A stretch of DNA of 64,000 nucleotides from Flavobacteriaceae bacterium (GTDB taxonomy: Bacteria > Bacteroidota > Bacteroidia > Flavobacteriales > Flavobacteriaceae): contig CANHEA010000001.1 of the NCBI GenBank assembly GCA_947459635.1, forward strand, positions 1 to 64,000, given 5' to 3'. The notes beneath the pieces are model-generated. The model saw only the letters and a program-made list of their open reading frames with translations. It was not told the DNA's origin and searched no databases. The position numbers and the translations under genes are program-made. Below, piece by piece: positions 8,744 to 17,551 of the stretch (position 1 is the first letter of the stretch; each line of letters starts with the position of its first letter).

Positions 8744-10771
8744 CTAGTTTTCCAATTTATAGAATCCCTTTTCATACGTGTTGTGAAAAGGGATTTTTTC
8801 TTTTAAGCAAGTGGCTTTCCACAACGAAACGTAGGATTTGAAGTTACTTACATCAGCAATCACTAATCGTGGCTTGCAGGTTTGAAAAACCCGATTGAGA
8901 TTGATTTTGGGTGACTGTCGCAGCAAAAGAATATCTGGTTTCGTATTTTTAGGATACGCTCTCGAACTGTCTATAAGTACAATCTTCTTATTTAGCGCAT
9001 ACATCAACTTCGGCAACGCTTTTTTCTTAATAACCTTTGAAAAATTAGCAGTAATGTATGGCTGAATTGGATTGTTTTTGCCTAAAGTTGAATTGGTAAA
9101 CACAACAACATTATTTCCATTTCTTTCGGCAATTAACGTTGCCTTTTTGATATTAAAAACAAGGAGTTCATTTTTGTTTTGATTTGTCCATCGCGTATAA
9201 AAAAAACTTCCTTGAATGAGAATTATTGTGATAAAAGCAAAGGCAAGCTTTTGGTACGAGGGTTTTTTAAAATATACAATGACAGCAATAAGAAATGTGT
9301 ATAGGCATAAGACTAATAGGATATTAATAGGAATCTCCTTAATTACCAGTTGGTCAAACGATGCAATCTTATGGATGATGTAGTTTAATACATAGATTAA
9401 TCTCTCTACGATTCGAACTAGAAAAAGTGGCGTCATGCCAAAGAGCACAAGAATCACAAGTCCTAACCCCAAAGCCATAATGGCGCTTAAAAACGGAATT
9501 ACAATTACATTTGTCACAAAAAACAGCCCAGGAAATTGATGAAAGTAATAAATACTTATGGGTAATGTACCGATTTGAGCCGCAAAGGATACGGTGAGAA
9601 TATCCCAAAAATACTTCGTGATTTGGTATTCAGGTTCCCAAATAGAACCTAATAACGGCTGCAACCAAAGAATAAAAAACAACGCCAAGTAGCTAAGTTG
9701 AAATCCTACATCAAATAGAAAAGATGGCTCAAATAGCAAAATCATCAAAAGAGAAACCAACAAGGTATGGAACATATTCGTTTTTCGTTTCAAGTGCAAA
9801 CCGATGGCAACAAAGGAAAACATGGTAACCGATCGAATTACAGAAGGAGAAAGACCAGCAATAAAGGCAAATCCCCAAAGTGAAACTAAAATAAAAGCCA
9901 ATTTAAAGTAGCTAACCCATTTTGTTTTCGGGAGCCATTTCAAAATGAATCCCAGAAAGATTACAATAAAACCAACATGTAAACCCGAAACAGAAAGAAT
10001 ATGTATGGCGCCCGCCATTTGATAATCACGAACAATGTCTTGAGAAATGTCTTGTTGTTGCCCCAAAATCAAGGCGGCTAGCACGTTTAATTCGACCGAC
10101 TTAAAATGTGCTTTTTGCAGTCCAAGTAGTATTTTGGATCGAAACAAGTCGGAGTAGTAGAACGCGTCTTTCACCAATTGATGCTGAACGCTAAACTGCG
10201 ATTTTTCAACGTAAGCTTGCGCCAAAATGGACTTGGTCGCTAAGTATTTTCCATAGTCAAATTGATCCGGATTTAATGGTGGTTTGTGCGGAATAATGGT
10301 GGTAAATAACCGGAGTCTTGTCCCAATTTGAACATTATTGCCTAGACAATTATTCTTAAAATTGAGCATAATTTTGCCCGAACAGTTTTTGTTGTCTATT
10401 TGATTAACAAGGGCAATGTATCTTTGACCATATCGTGTGTTCTTTAGTTTTTCTCGCAGTACAATTTCAGTTTGATGTGGAATATCAAATGAATGAATTT
10501 GATGGACATAATTATCCTTTTGATTCCAACTAGAATGAATCATCAAAGCATAAATTCCAATACAAAAAGAAAAGAAATAAGTCGCAATCCCGAAAAAACT
10601 ATTTTGGATAAATTGCCGTTGCGTCCAAAAATAAACGCCGCAAAAAGTAGCAAAGGAAAAGGCAATAAGAATGTTGGCCCAAATAAAATCTATATTGCTA
10701 AAGTGGGCAACTAAGATTCCGAAAATAAAGGCAATTGTAACTCGGCTTAAAGGAAATTGAATGGCGTTCAC
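8744..10771 (-). CDS. comEC: ComEC/Rec2-family DNA uptake channel protein
   Basis: Polytopic inner-membrane protein of 675 residues, the channel for transforming single-stranded DNA in competent bacteria. An N-terminal membrane and DUF4131-like region (about 1-190) is followed by the competence domain with the hallmark I-L-S-V-S-G-L-H-V-G-F near residue 255. A hydrophobic block continues to about 520. The C-terminal 140 residues are soluble and lack the histidine-rich metallo-beta-lactamase motif found in long ComEC proteins. It is the last gene of the minus operon beginning at surE, 40 bp after the NlpC/P60 gene. Natural transformation itself is not shown. Confidence 0.9.
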   Translation of the reverse strand: MNAIQFPLSRVTIAFIFGILVAHFSNIDFIWANILIAFSFATFCGVYFWTQRQFIQNSFFGIATYFFSFCIGIYALMIHSSWNQKDNYVHQIHSFDIPHQTEIVLREKLKNTRYGQRYIALVNQIDNKNCSGKIMLNFKNNCLGNNVQIGTRLRLFTTIIPHKPPLNPDQFDYGKYLATKSILAQAYVEKSQFSVQHQLVKDAFYYSDLFRSKILLGLQKAHFKSVELNVLAALILGQQQDISQDIVRDYQMAGAIHILSVSGLHVGFIVIFLGFILKWLPKTKWVSYFKLAFILVSLWGFAFIAGLSPSVIRSVTMFSFVAIGLHLKRKTNMFHTLLVSLLMILLFEPSFLFDVGFQLSYLALFFILWLQPLLGSIWEPEYQITKYFWDILTVSFAAQIGTLPISIYYFHQFPGLFFVTNVIVIPFLSAIMALGLGLVILVLFGMTPLFLVRIVERLIYVLNYIIHKIASFDQLVIKEIPINILLVLCLYTFLIAVIVYFKKPSYQKLAFAFITIILIQGSFFYTRWTNQNKNELLVFNIKKATLIAERNGNNVVVFTNSTLGKNNPIQPYITANFSKVIKKKALPKLMYALNKKIVLIDSSRAYPKNTKPDILLLRQSPKINLNRVFQTCKPRLVIADVSNFKSYVSLWKATCLKEKIPFHNTYEKGFYKLEN
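8763..8800 (+). terminator. Rho-independent terminator after thioredoxin gene, inside comEC 3' end
   Basis: A 12-bp perfect stem (8763-8774 with 8784-8795) and 9-nt loop is followed by a T-run on the plus strand. It starts 21 bp after the thioredoxin stop codon but lies within the last codons of the opposing comEC gene, so the same DNA codes for protein on one strand and stops transcription on the other. Confidence 0.8.
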
Positions 10772-10811
10772 GCCTCTAAAGTATTCAATTATAACGAATA
10801 AGCCAAATAAA

Positions 10812-11441
10812 TTATTCTAAAATTCGATTGGCTTGCGCAAAGTTTTTTCCGTAGTAAGGTTCTTTGGTCGATGAAATAATAACACCTTTTTGCGTAGAGG
10901 AATGGACGAATTTGATTTCATCATCGGTCACTTCTGTTACCATGCCGACATGATTAATCACACTTTTTCCGTTGGTTCTAAAGAAGATCAAGTCGCCTTT
11001 TCTAATGTCATTTTCATTTAATATCCTACCTATTTTCGCCATATCTACAGAAGACCGTGGCAACGTAATGTCGAATTTCTTAAAGGTACTAAACATCAAC
11101 CCAGAACAATCAAAACCTTCCGGTGTTGTGCCGCCCGCTTTATATTTGGCGCCCAAGTTATCCGAGGCGGTATTAATAAGTTGTTTTACAAGATAACTAG
11201 AGTCGTCAACGCTGATCACATAATCATCATCATTCTTATCGTTGATTCGACTGCCTACAGCTGCCTTTTTAACCTCTTGTTTCTTTTGTTGCGCGCGCGC
11301 TTTATCAGCTATTTTTTTATTTTCGGGTAACGTATAAATGCCACGTTTCATGGCTTCAGATTTAGAAGTAATAATACTTGAAGTTGGTTTACAACTTACA
11401 AAGAAGGCGGCAATCAAGAGCAGTGATAATATTGATTTCAA
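10812..11441 (-). CDS. NlpC/P60 (C40) cell-wall peptidase, lipoprotein
   Basis: Predicted peptidoglycan endopeptidase. The catalytic Cys is in G-F-D-C-S-G-L (Cys112 from this start), the catalytic His in N-H-V-G-M-V, and a further polar His in F-V-H-S-S. No ATG gives a sensible start. The longest reading (to 11531) would overlap 56 bp of lpxB and has a poor N-terminus. The TTG at 11441 gives K-S-I-L-S-L-L-L-I-A-A-F-F-V-S-C, a textbook lipoprotein signal with lipobox F-V-S-C, and a 34-bp gap from lpxB. I therefore choose TTG, giving 209 residues. The product is probably attached to a membrane facing the periplasm. Function is firm at family level; start confidence is moderate. Confidence 0.85.
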   Translation of the reverse strand: MKSILSLLLIAAFFVSCKPTSSIITSKSEAMKRGIYTLPENKKIADKARAQQKKQEVKKAAVGSRINDKNDDDYVISVDDSSYLVKQLINTASDNLGAKYKAGGTTPEGFDCSGLMFSTFKKFDITLPRSSVDMAKIGRILNENDIRKGDLIFFRTNGKSVINHVGMVTEVTDDEIKFVHSSTQKGVIISSTKEPYYGKNFAQANRILE

Positions 11442-11475
11442 TGGATTTTTTTTAAATGAATAGTAGAAAATAACG

Positions 11476-12591
11476 TTATTTTGACAAACTTCGTACAATG
11501 AGTTGTGCTGTTTTTTGACTGGCGCCACCACCGCCTAGTTGCTCTTCTAGCTTCGCGTAATTTGCTAAAAGTACTTTTCTGTAGTCAGGACTAAGAATTT
11601 TTTGTAGTTCAGTCTTAATGTTTTGGGTATTGCATTCCTCTTGAATCAACTCCGTAACTACTTCTTGATCCATAATCAAATTGACTAAAGAAATGTACTT
11701 CAACGTAATGATGCGCTTGGCGATCTGATACGACGCCCAACTGCCCTTATAGCAAACAACTTCCGGCACTTTGAACAAAGCGGTTTCTAAGGTTGCAGTA
11801 CCCGAAGTAACCAAGGCAGCCGTGGCGTGACTTAATAGTTCATAGGTCTTATTAGAAATAAAATGCACGTTTTTAGATTTCAAAAATGGCAAATAAAAGG
11901 AATGTTCTTGACTCGGGGCTCCAGCAATGACAAATTGATACTCTTGAAAATCATCGACAACGCTCAGCATTACAGAGAGCATCTTGCTGATTTCTTGTTT
12001 GCGACTTCCAGGCAACAATGCAATGATGGGCTTGTCTTCTAATTTGTTTGCTTTGATAAAATCTTCCCGTGAAATCACGGTTTGATTGTGAATAGCATCA
12101 ATTAAAGGATGCCCAACAAATGCAACAGGAAATTGATGTTTAACTTCATAAAATTCCTTTTCAAATGGCAGGATCACATACAAATGATCAAAATCTCTTT
12201 TGACGGCAGTAATGCGGTTCTCTTTCCACGCCCAGATTTGCGGCGAAATATAATAGTGCGTTGGAATTCCACGTTCTTTAGCCCACTTCGCAATACGCAT
12301 ATTAAATCCAGGATAGTCGATAAATATAATCGCATCAGGTTGGAACGCCGCAATGTCTTTTTTGCAAAATCTAATGTTATTGAGGATGGTTTTCAAATTA
12401 AAAACCACTTCAATAAATCCCATAAAAGCCAATTCACGGTAGTGCTTTAACAAAGTTCCTCCCACGTTTTTCATCAAGTCGCCGCCCCAAAATCGGATGT
12501 CCGCTTTCGGATCTTCTTTTAGAAGTGCCTTCATCAAATTCGAGCCGTGCAAATCACCTGAAGCCTCGCCAGCAATAATATAGTATTTCAT
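11476..12591 (-). CDS. lpxB: Lipid-A-disaccharide synthase
   Basis: Glycosyltransferase (GT19) that condenses UDP-diacylglucosamine and lipid X to the lipid A disaccharide at the inner-membrane cytoplasmic face. It has 371 residues, the usual family length. The N-terminus holds the family signature I-A-G-E-A-S-G-D-L-H-G (residues 6-16). L-L-P-G-S-R-K-Q-E-I lies mid-protein, and the C-terminal nucleotide-binding region contains V-T-S-G-T-A-T-L-E. It is flanked at 21 bp by a small membrane protein gene and at 34 bp by the C40 lipoprotein gene, all on the minus strand after surE. The neighbourhood indicates an envelope operon. Confidence 0.96.
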   Translation of the reverse strand: MKYYIIAGEASGDLHGSNLMKALLKEDPKADIRFWGGDLMKNVGGTLLKHYRELAFMGFIEVVFNLKTILNNIRFCKKDIAAFQPDAIIFIDYPGFNMRIAKWAKERGIPTHYYISPQIWAWKENRITAVKRDFDHLYVILPFEKEFYEVKHQFPVAFVGHPLIDAIHNQTVISREDFIKANKLEDKPIIALLPGSRKQEISKMLSVMLSVVDDFQEYQFVIAGAPSQEHSFYLPFLKSKNVHFISNKTYELLSHATAALVTSGTATLETALFKVPEVVCYKGSWASYQIAKRIITLKYISLVNLIMDQEVVTELIQEECNTQNIKTELQKILSPDYRKVLLANYAKLEEQLGGGGASQKTAQLIVRSLSK

Positions 12592-12612
12592 TGAAATGAA
12601 TTCGTATTTAAT

Positions 12613-12885
12613 TTATACAAAAAGCGTTATGATCGTCAGTAAAATCATCCCCAATATGACGCCTCGCGCTATGAAATCTTTGTTTTTCTTGAGCAAAACA
12701 AAAAACACGATCAGATTCAAAATGGCACCTAACGTGATTATTTTTCCCAACAATCCATGGGTTCTGTAGAATTCCAATCCACGGTAGAAATCCATGCCCG
12801 TGAAAAATTCAATAAAAACAAAACTTCCGATGCCACAGGTCAAAATCGCTATTAATACACCAATAATCAAATGGCTACTTTTCAT
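12613..12885 (-). CDS. Small membrane protein, unknown function
   Basis: A 90-residue protein with about three hydrophobic helices and a single lysine-rich turn (L-K-K-N-K-D) between the last two. I recognise no family. A longer reading from 12924 would overlap the end of surE by 19 bp; the internal ATG at 12885 leaves a 20-bp gap and starts M-K-S-S-H-L just before the first helix, so it is preferred. Its position between surE and lpxB, co-directional with tight spacing, makes it a real gene of that operon. No function is proposed. Confidence 0.7.
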   Translation of the reverse strand: MKSSHLIIGVLIAILTCGIGSFVFIEFFTGMDFYRGLEFYRTHGLLGKIITLGAILNLIVFFVLLKKNKDFIARGVILGMILLTIITLFV

Positions 12886-12905
12886 CTCTTTTCTTTTAGT
12901 TGTAA

Positions 12906-13682
12906 TTATTGATTCAAATTCCATGAATTCAATTGCTGAATCGCATGATGTGCGGTCATATCAAATTGAATCGGAACCACCGAAACATATCCTTGCTCTA
13001 AAGCCCATTCATCGGTATCTTCGCCTTTATCTTCATTGACAAATTCTCCCGTCAGCCAATAGTAATCTTTTCCTTGTGGCGTTTTTCTTTTGTCAAATTT
13101 TTCCATCCACAAGGCTTTTGCTTGTCGACAAATCTTAATTCCTTTAATGTCTTTTTCAGACAATTTCGGGAAATTGACATTCAAAACGGTGCCTTCCGGT
13201 AAGCCACTTTTCAATGTTTGCAGGGCAATCTTCTTGACGAATGACCTGATCGGATTGAAATCGGCGTTCCAATCATAATCCAAAAGCGAAAATCCAATCG
13301 CGGGAATTCCCTCAATACCAGCTTCTACAGCAGCACTCATCGTACCCGAATAAATCACATTAATGGACGAATTTGAACCGTGATTAATCCCAGAAACACA
13401 CAAATCTGGCTTTCTTTTGAGGATTTCATTAACTGCCAATTTCACGCAATCTACAGGAGTTCCGGAACAATTGTATTCGGTAACTACTGCATTTTCTAGA
13501 GAAATCTTATTCAAATATAAAGTGCTATTAATTGTAATCGCATGCCCCATGGCACTTTGGGGTTTATCGGGAGCCACTACGACAACTTCGCCAATTTCTG
13601 CCATAACTTCTACTAAAGTACGTATTCCAGGCGCAGAAATTCCGTCGTCATTGGTCACTAAAATCAAGGGCTTTTTAATCAT
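12906..13682 (-). CDS. surE: 5'/3'-nucleotidase SurE
   Basis: Metal-dependent phosphatase acting on nucleoside monophosphates, 258 residues as usual for the family. The N-terminal metal-binding motif V-T-N-D-D-G-I-S-A-P-G is intact (residues 9-19). S-G-I-N-H-G-S-N and Y-S-G-T-M-S-A-A-V-E-A are the other family blocks. It is the first gene of the surE - membrane protein - lpxB - C40 - comEC series on the minus strand. The upstream 290 bp hold a copy of the hairpin repeat element. Confidence 0.96.
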   Translation of the reverse strand: MIKKPLILVTNDDGISAPGIRTLVEVMAEIGEVVVVAPDKPQSAMGHAITINSTLYLNKISLENAVVTEYNCSGTPVDCVKLAVNEILKRKPDLCVSGINHGSNSSINVIYSGTMSAAVEAGIEGIPAIGFSLLDYDWNADFNPIRSFVKKIALQTLKSGLPEGTVLNVNFPKLSEKDIKGIKICRQAKALWMEKFDKRKTPQGKDYYWLTGEFVNEDKGEDTDEWALEQGYVSVVPIQFDMTAHHAIQQLNSWNLNQ

Positions 13683-13697
13683 AATTTTCTTTTTTCT

Positions 13698-13802
13698 GGG
13701 AGCTGCTTCCTGCTGTCCATTCTATCTTTTGTGCCTGTCAAGTTGCGTAAAATAAAACATAAAACTGGGCACAAAAGGATGCCATTACCATCAGGGCTAG
13801 GC
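13698..13802 (+). repeat. Hairpin intergenic element, copy A
   Basis: One of four related intergenic sequences here. The left block runs GGAGC ... TCCTGCTGTCC ... TATCTTTT and the right block AAAAGGATGCC ... CCATCAGGGCTAGG. A 10-bp perfect stem (13726-13735 with 13768-13777) encloses a 32-nt loop. It lies just upstream of surE. No coding capacity. Confidence 0.75.
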
Positions 13803-13994
13803 TTCGGTTTCCAATCCAAATTCAGTCAAATATTGCCGAAACGGGTTCAAATAATTCCCCGCAAAAATAAGCATTTTTAATAGGAAGTTCTTATTTTAGC
13901 ATCTTTAACAAAATATTAGCCTCGGAATAAAAGCGGCGCTTTACTTTTTGTGTAATTTAGACCTAAAAAATTAATGAATCTTTTAATTCAATAT

Positions 13995-16205
13995 ATGAAA
14001 AGGAATTACAAATTAATATTGTTAGTTGTTGCTGTTTCTATGGGGTTATTTGCCTTTAAGGGTGTTTTGCAACCACAAGGCGATCCTGAAAAAGACAAAA
14101 TGCTGTTGGAGTTGTTGACGTTTGTAATCGAAAGAGGTCATTATGACCCAGCGGTAATTGACGATAATTTTTCTAAAGGAATCTACAAAGATTATGTAGA
14201 AGCACTCGATCCTTCAAAACGCTTTTTTATCCAATCTGACATCGACGAATTTGCTGTTTACGAAACTCAAATTGATGATCAAATCAAAAATAAAGATTTG
14301 ACTTTCTTCAATTTGACCTATGAGCGATTGATGAAAAGGTTGTCTGAAAGCAAAGAATTTTACAAAGATATTTTGGCAAAGCCATTCGATTATAATGTCA
14401 AAGAAGAATTCAATACGGATTATGAAAAATTGCCTTACGCTAAAAATGTTGCGGAACTAAAGGAAAAGTGGCGTAAACAAATTAAGTTGTCTACACTTTC
14501 TTCGTTGACAGATAAGCTGAAAATGCAAGAAGACAAGAAAAATGGGGTAGCTCCAGAAAAGAAAGAAAAGGACGAAAGCGAAGCTTTTAAGAAAGACGAA
14601 GTTGTTGACAATTCGCCACCTAAATCATTCGAACAATTAGAAAAAGAAACTCGTGAGAGTTCCCTAAAATCGCTCAATGAGTATTTCGATTTTATAAGTG
14701 ATTTAGATCAAAACGATTGGTTTTCGGTTTTTGTAAATGCCATCGCAACACGATTTGACCCTCATACGAACTACTTTCCACCAGATGAAAAAGAACGTTT
14801 TGACGTGAGTATGAGTGGAAAATTGGAAGGAATTGGTGCTCGACTTCAAAAGAAAAATGACTACACAGAAATCTCTGAGTTGATTTCCGGCGGTCCGGCG
14901 TGGAGAGGCAAAGAATTAGAATCAGGAGATATAATTTTAAAAGTCGCACAAGGCAATGCTGAACCTGTTGAGGTTGTGGGCATGCACTTGGATGATGTAG
15001 TAAAGAAAATCAAAGGGCCAAAAGGAACAGAAGTTCGTCTTACGGTTAAGAAAGTAGACGGAACGATTAAGATAATTTCGATTATTAGAGATATTGTTGA
15101 GATAGAAGAAACGTACGCCAAATCAAGTATTGTTGAGAAAAATGGTTTGAAATACGGTATCATTTATTTGCCAAAGTTCTACATCGATTTTGAAAATAAC
15201 GACAGCCGTGATGCTGGAAAAGACATTGCCGTTGAAGTGGATAGATTGAAGAATGCTGGTGTACAGGGAATTATCATGGATTTGCGTGACAATGGCGGTG
15301 GCTCTTTAAAAACAGTAGTTGATATTGCCGGATTATTTATAGAAGACGGTCCAGTGGTTCAGATTAAATCTGCCGGAAAAAAACAAGAAGTGTTGTATGA
15401 CAAAGACAAGAAAATTCAATGGGACGGTCCGTTGGTAGTGATGCAAAACAGCTTTTCAGCTTCAGCTTCGGAGATTTTTGCAGCTGCGATACAAGACTAC
15501 CGACGTGGAATTATCATTGGAAGTAAACAATCTTATGGTAAAGGAACTGTTCAAAACGTGATTGATTTGAATCAGTTTGTGCGCGGAAGTAGTGTTGGCG
15601 ATCTGGGTGCATTGAAAACTACCACACAAAAATTCTATAGAATTACAGGCGGTTCAACCCAATTGGAAGGTGTTAGCAGCGATGTTGCCATTCCGGATCG
15701 TTACGCTTATTTGAAAATGGGAGAGCGCGATATTGACAATGCAATGCCTTGGGATAAAATTGAACCTGCTCAATTTAAGTTTTGGGACAAACAAAACAAC
15801 TTTGATGCTGCAATAGATAATAGCAAGAAACGTATAGCAAGTAATGAGAAGTTCAAGCTAATCGAAGAAAATGCAAAATGGATTGACCAACGCAACAAAG
15901 AAAATGTATACAGCTTAAACATCGATCAGTTTAAAGCGGAACAGAAAGCCATTGAAGAAAAAGCCAAGAAATACAAATCAATAGCTGATTACAAAAATAG
16001 CTTGCAGTTTTCGTCTTTGCCTTATGAAGAAGAAGCAATGAAAACCGATGTTTCCTTGAAAGAAAAGAGAGAAAGATGGCATGAAAGCCTTTCAAAAGAC
16101 ATCTACGTAGAAGAAGCAATTAATGTTCTAGATGACTTGCAGCCAAAAGAAATTAAGAAAGGTGTGGACAACAAATTGAAAAAAGACAAAGTCGTTAAAT
16201 CTTAG
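13995..16205 (+). CDS. prc: Carboxy-terminal processing (tail-specific) protease, Prc family S41
   Basis: Periplasmic S41 protease, 736 residues from the ATG at 13995; an in-frame ATG at 13974 adds seven residues ahead of the basic M-K-R-N-Y-K signal-anchor and looks less likely. Order: signal anchor (1-25), N-terminal helical domain, PDZ domain (about 260-350), S41 catalytic domain, and a C-terminal helical domain. The catalytic pair, by comparison with E. coli Prc, is Ser490 in S-F-S-A-S-A-S-E and Lys516 in S-Y-G-K-G-T-V-Q. It probably degrades misfolded or tagged envelope proteins and peptidoglycan hydrolases. It is monocistronic and ends at a bidirectional terminator shared with rodA. Confidence 0.94.
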   Translation: MKRNYKLILLVVAVSMGLFAFKGVLQPQGDPEKDKMLLELLTFVIERGHYDPAVIDDNFSKGIYKDYVEALDPSKRFFIQSDIDEFAVYETQIDDQIKNKDLTFFNLTYERLMKRLSESKEFYKDILAKPFDYNVKEEFNTDYEKLPYAKNVAELKEKWRKQIKLSTLSSLTDKLKMQEDKKNGVAPEKKEKDESEAFKKDEVVDNSPPKSFEQLEKETRESSLKSLNEYFDFISDLDQNDWFSVFVNAIATRFDPHTNYFPPDEKERFDVSMSGKLEGIGARLQKKNDYTEISELISGGPAWRGKELESGDIILKVAQGNAEPVEVVGMHLDDVVKKIKGPKGTEVRLTVKKVDGTIKIISIIRDIVEIEETYAKSSIVEKNGLKYGIIYLPKFYIDFENNDSRDAGKDIAVEVDRLKNAGVQGIIMDLRDNGGGSLKTVVDIAGLFIEDGPVVQIKSAGKKQEVLYDKDKKIQWDGPLVVMQNSFSASASEIFAAAIQDYRRGIIIGSKQSYGKGTVQNVIDLNQFVRGSSVGDLGALKTTTQKFYRITGGSTQLEGVSSDVAIPDRYAYLKMGERDIDNAMPWDKIEPAQFKFWDKQNNFDAAIDNSKKRIASNEKFKLIEENAKWIDQRNKENVYSLNIDQFKAEQKAIEEKAKKYKSIADYKNSLQFSSLPYEEEAMKTDVSLKEKRERWHESLSKDIYVEEAINVLDDLQPKEIKKGVDNKLKKDKVVKS

Positions 16206-16223
16206 TGAACTGATAATAAATGA

Positions 16224-16266
16224 AAAAAGCCTCAAAAGTCACGTTTGATTTTTGAGGCCTTTTTTT
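16224..16266. terminator. Bidirectional terminator between prc and rodA
   Basis: A 9-bp perfect stem (16229-16237 with 16250-16258) is flanked by an A-run on the left and a T-run on the right. It sits between the convergent prc and rodA stop codons and can serve both. Confidence 0.85.
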
Positions 16267-16289
16267 ATGTTAAGATGTAGGAATCAAGC

Positions 16290-17546
16290 TTACCACTCAT
16301 TTACCTTATTGGCATCCATTTTTAGGAAAATGAAAAGCAAAATGGTAAAGCCCCAAAGTCCAGATCCGCCATATGAAAAGAAAGGTAGTGGTACTCCAAT
16401 AGTTGGAAATATACCAGCCACCATAGCGATGTTAACAAAGAAATGTATAAATAAAATGCAAGCTACACAATAACCGTAAACCCTGCTAAATTTGGTCTTC
16501 TGCCGTTCTGCGAGATAAATTGTTCTAAATATTAAACCAACAAAAAGCGCAATTACAATTAACGATCCTAGAAAACCCCATTCTTCGCCGACTGTCGTAA
16601 ATATATAGTCTGTGTGTTGCTCTGGCACGAATCCTCCTTTGGTTTGGGTGCCTTCTAGAAATCCTTTGCCAAACCAGCCACCTGAACCAATCGCAATTTC
16701 GGATTGATTCGTGTTGTATCCAATACCTTTCATGTCGACCTCTTTCCCTAGCAGAATGTTAAAACGATCTCGATGGTGTTGTTTGAATACCGATTCGAAG
16801 ACATAATCTACAGAAAAGACAAAACCAGAAATAAGTACCATGGCAATCGCGCTGGCGATAATGTTACGATCGATAATTCGACTTCGATAGTAGATGAGAA
16901 CAGTAACAATAAAGGCTATTAAAATGACAGCCCATGGTTCGAAAACCAACGCCATTACGAATAGAACGATAGCAATTAATCCAGTCCACAAATACCAAGG
17001 CGGTAACCCTTCTCGATATAAAACGAAGAAAAAAACCATAAAGATTAAGGCGCTTCCAGGGTCATGAACTACAATTAGAAGGACGGGAAGAAAAATGATT
17101 CCTAACGCTTGAATTTGCCGATTGACGTCTTTTAGATTGACTTGTACATCACTTAGGTATTTTGCTAATGCGAGCGCAGTTGCGGCCTTAACAAATTCAG
17201 AGGGCTGTAAACCAAAAGCTCCAAATGAATACCAGTTAGCTTGCCCTTTAATGGTTTTACCAAAAACAAACAAACCAGCCAAGGAAAGAAGTCCAATGAT
17301 ATATATTATACTCGAGAATTTTTCATAAAATTTACCATCAACGGACAACACCACAAATATTAATGGAATCGCTAAGGCAATACTTAAAAGTTGTTTGCCG
17401 TAAAACTGTGTTAGATCTAAAGTAAATGGTTCGTCTGATAGGGACAACGAAGAAGAATAAATATTCAACCAACCCATAATAACCAGTACAATGTATATAA
17501 TTACACTGATCCAGTCGAGATTATTGGTTACACTTTGGTTTTTCAT
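16290..17546 (-). CDS. rodA: Rod shape-determining SEDS glycosyltransferase RodA
   Basis: Inner-membrane peptidoglycan polymerase of the elongasome, 418 residues with about ten helices. The SEDS motif P-E-Q-H-T-D-Y-I-F-T-T-V-G-E-E is clear and includes the Asp needed for polymerisation. G-I-F-P-T-I-G-V-P-L-P-F-F-S-Y-G-G-S is the typical C-terminal SEDS block. It starts 5 bp after the PBP2 gene, its transpeptidase partner, and is the last gene of the mreBCD-PBP2-rodA operon. Confidence 0.97.
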   Translation of the reverse strand: MKNQSVTNNLDWISVIIYIVLVIMGWLNIYSSSLSLSDEPFTLDLTQFYGKQLLSIALAIPLIFVVLSVDGKFYEKFSSIIYIIGLLSLAGLFVFGKTIKGQANWYSFGAFGLQPSEFVKAATALALAKYLSDVQVNLKDVNRQIQALGIIFLPVLLIVVHDPGSALIFMVFFFVLYREGLPPWYLWTGLIAIVLFVMALVFEPWAVILIAFIVTVLIYYRSRIIDRNIIASAIAMVLISGFVFSVDYVFESVFKQHHRDRFNILLGKEVDMKGIGYNTNQSEIAIGSGGWFGKGFLEGTQTKGGFVPEQHTDYIFTTVGEEWGFLGSLIVIALFVGLIFRTIYLAERQKTKFSRVYGYCVACILFIHFFVNIAMVAGIFPTIGVPLPFFSYGGSGLWGFTILLFIFLKMDANKVNEW

Positions 17547-17551
17547 TGTAA

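Noticed and set aside
13417-13755. Open frame of 112 codons on the plus strand
   Set aside because: Antisense to surE and running into hairpin element copy A.
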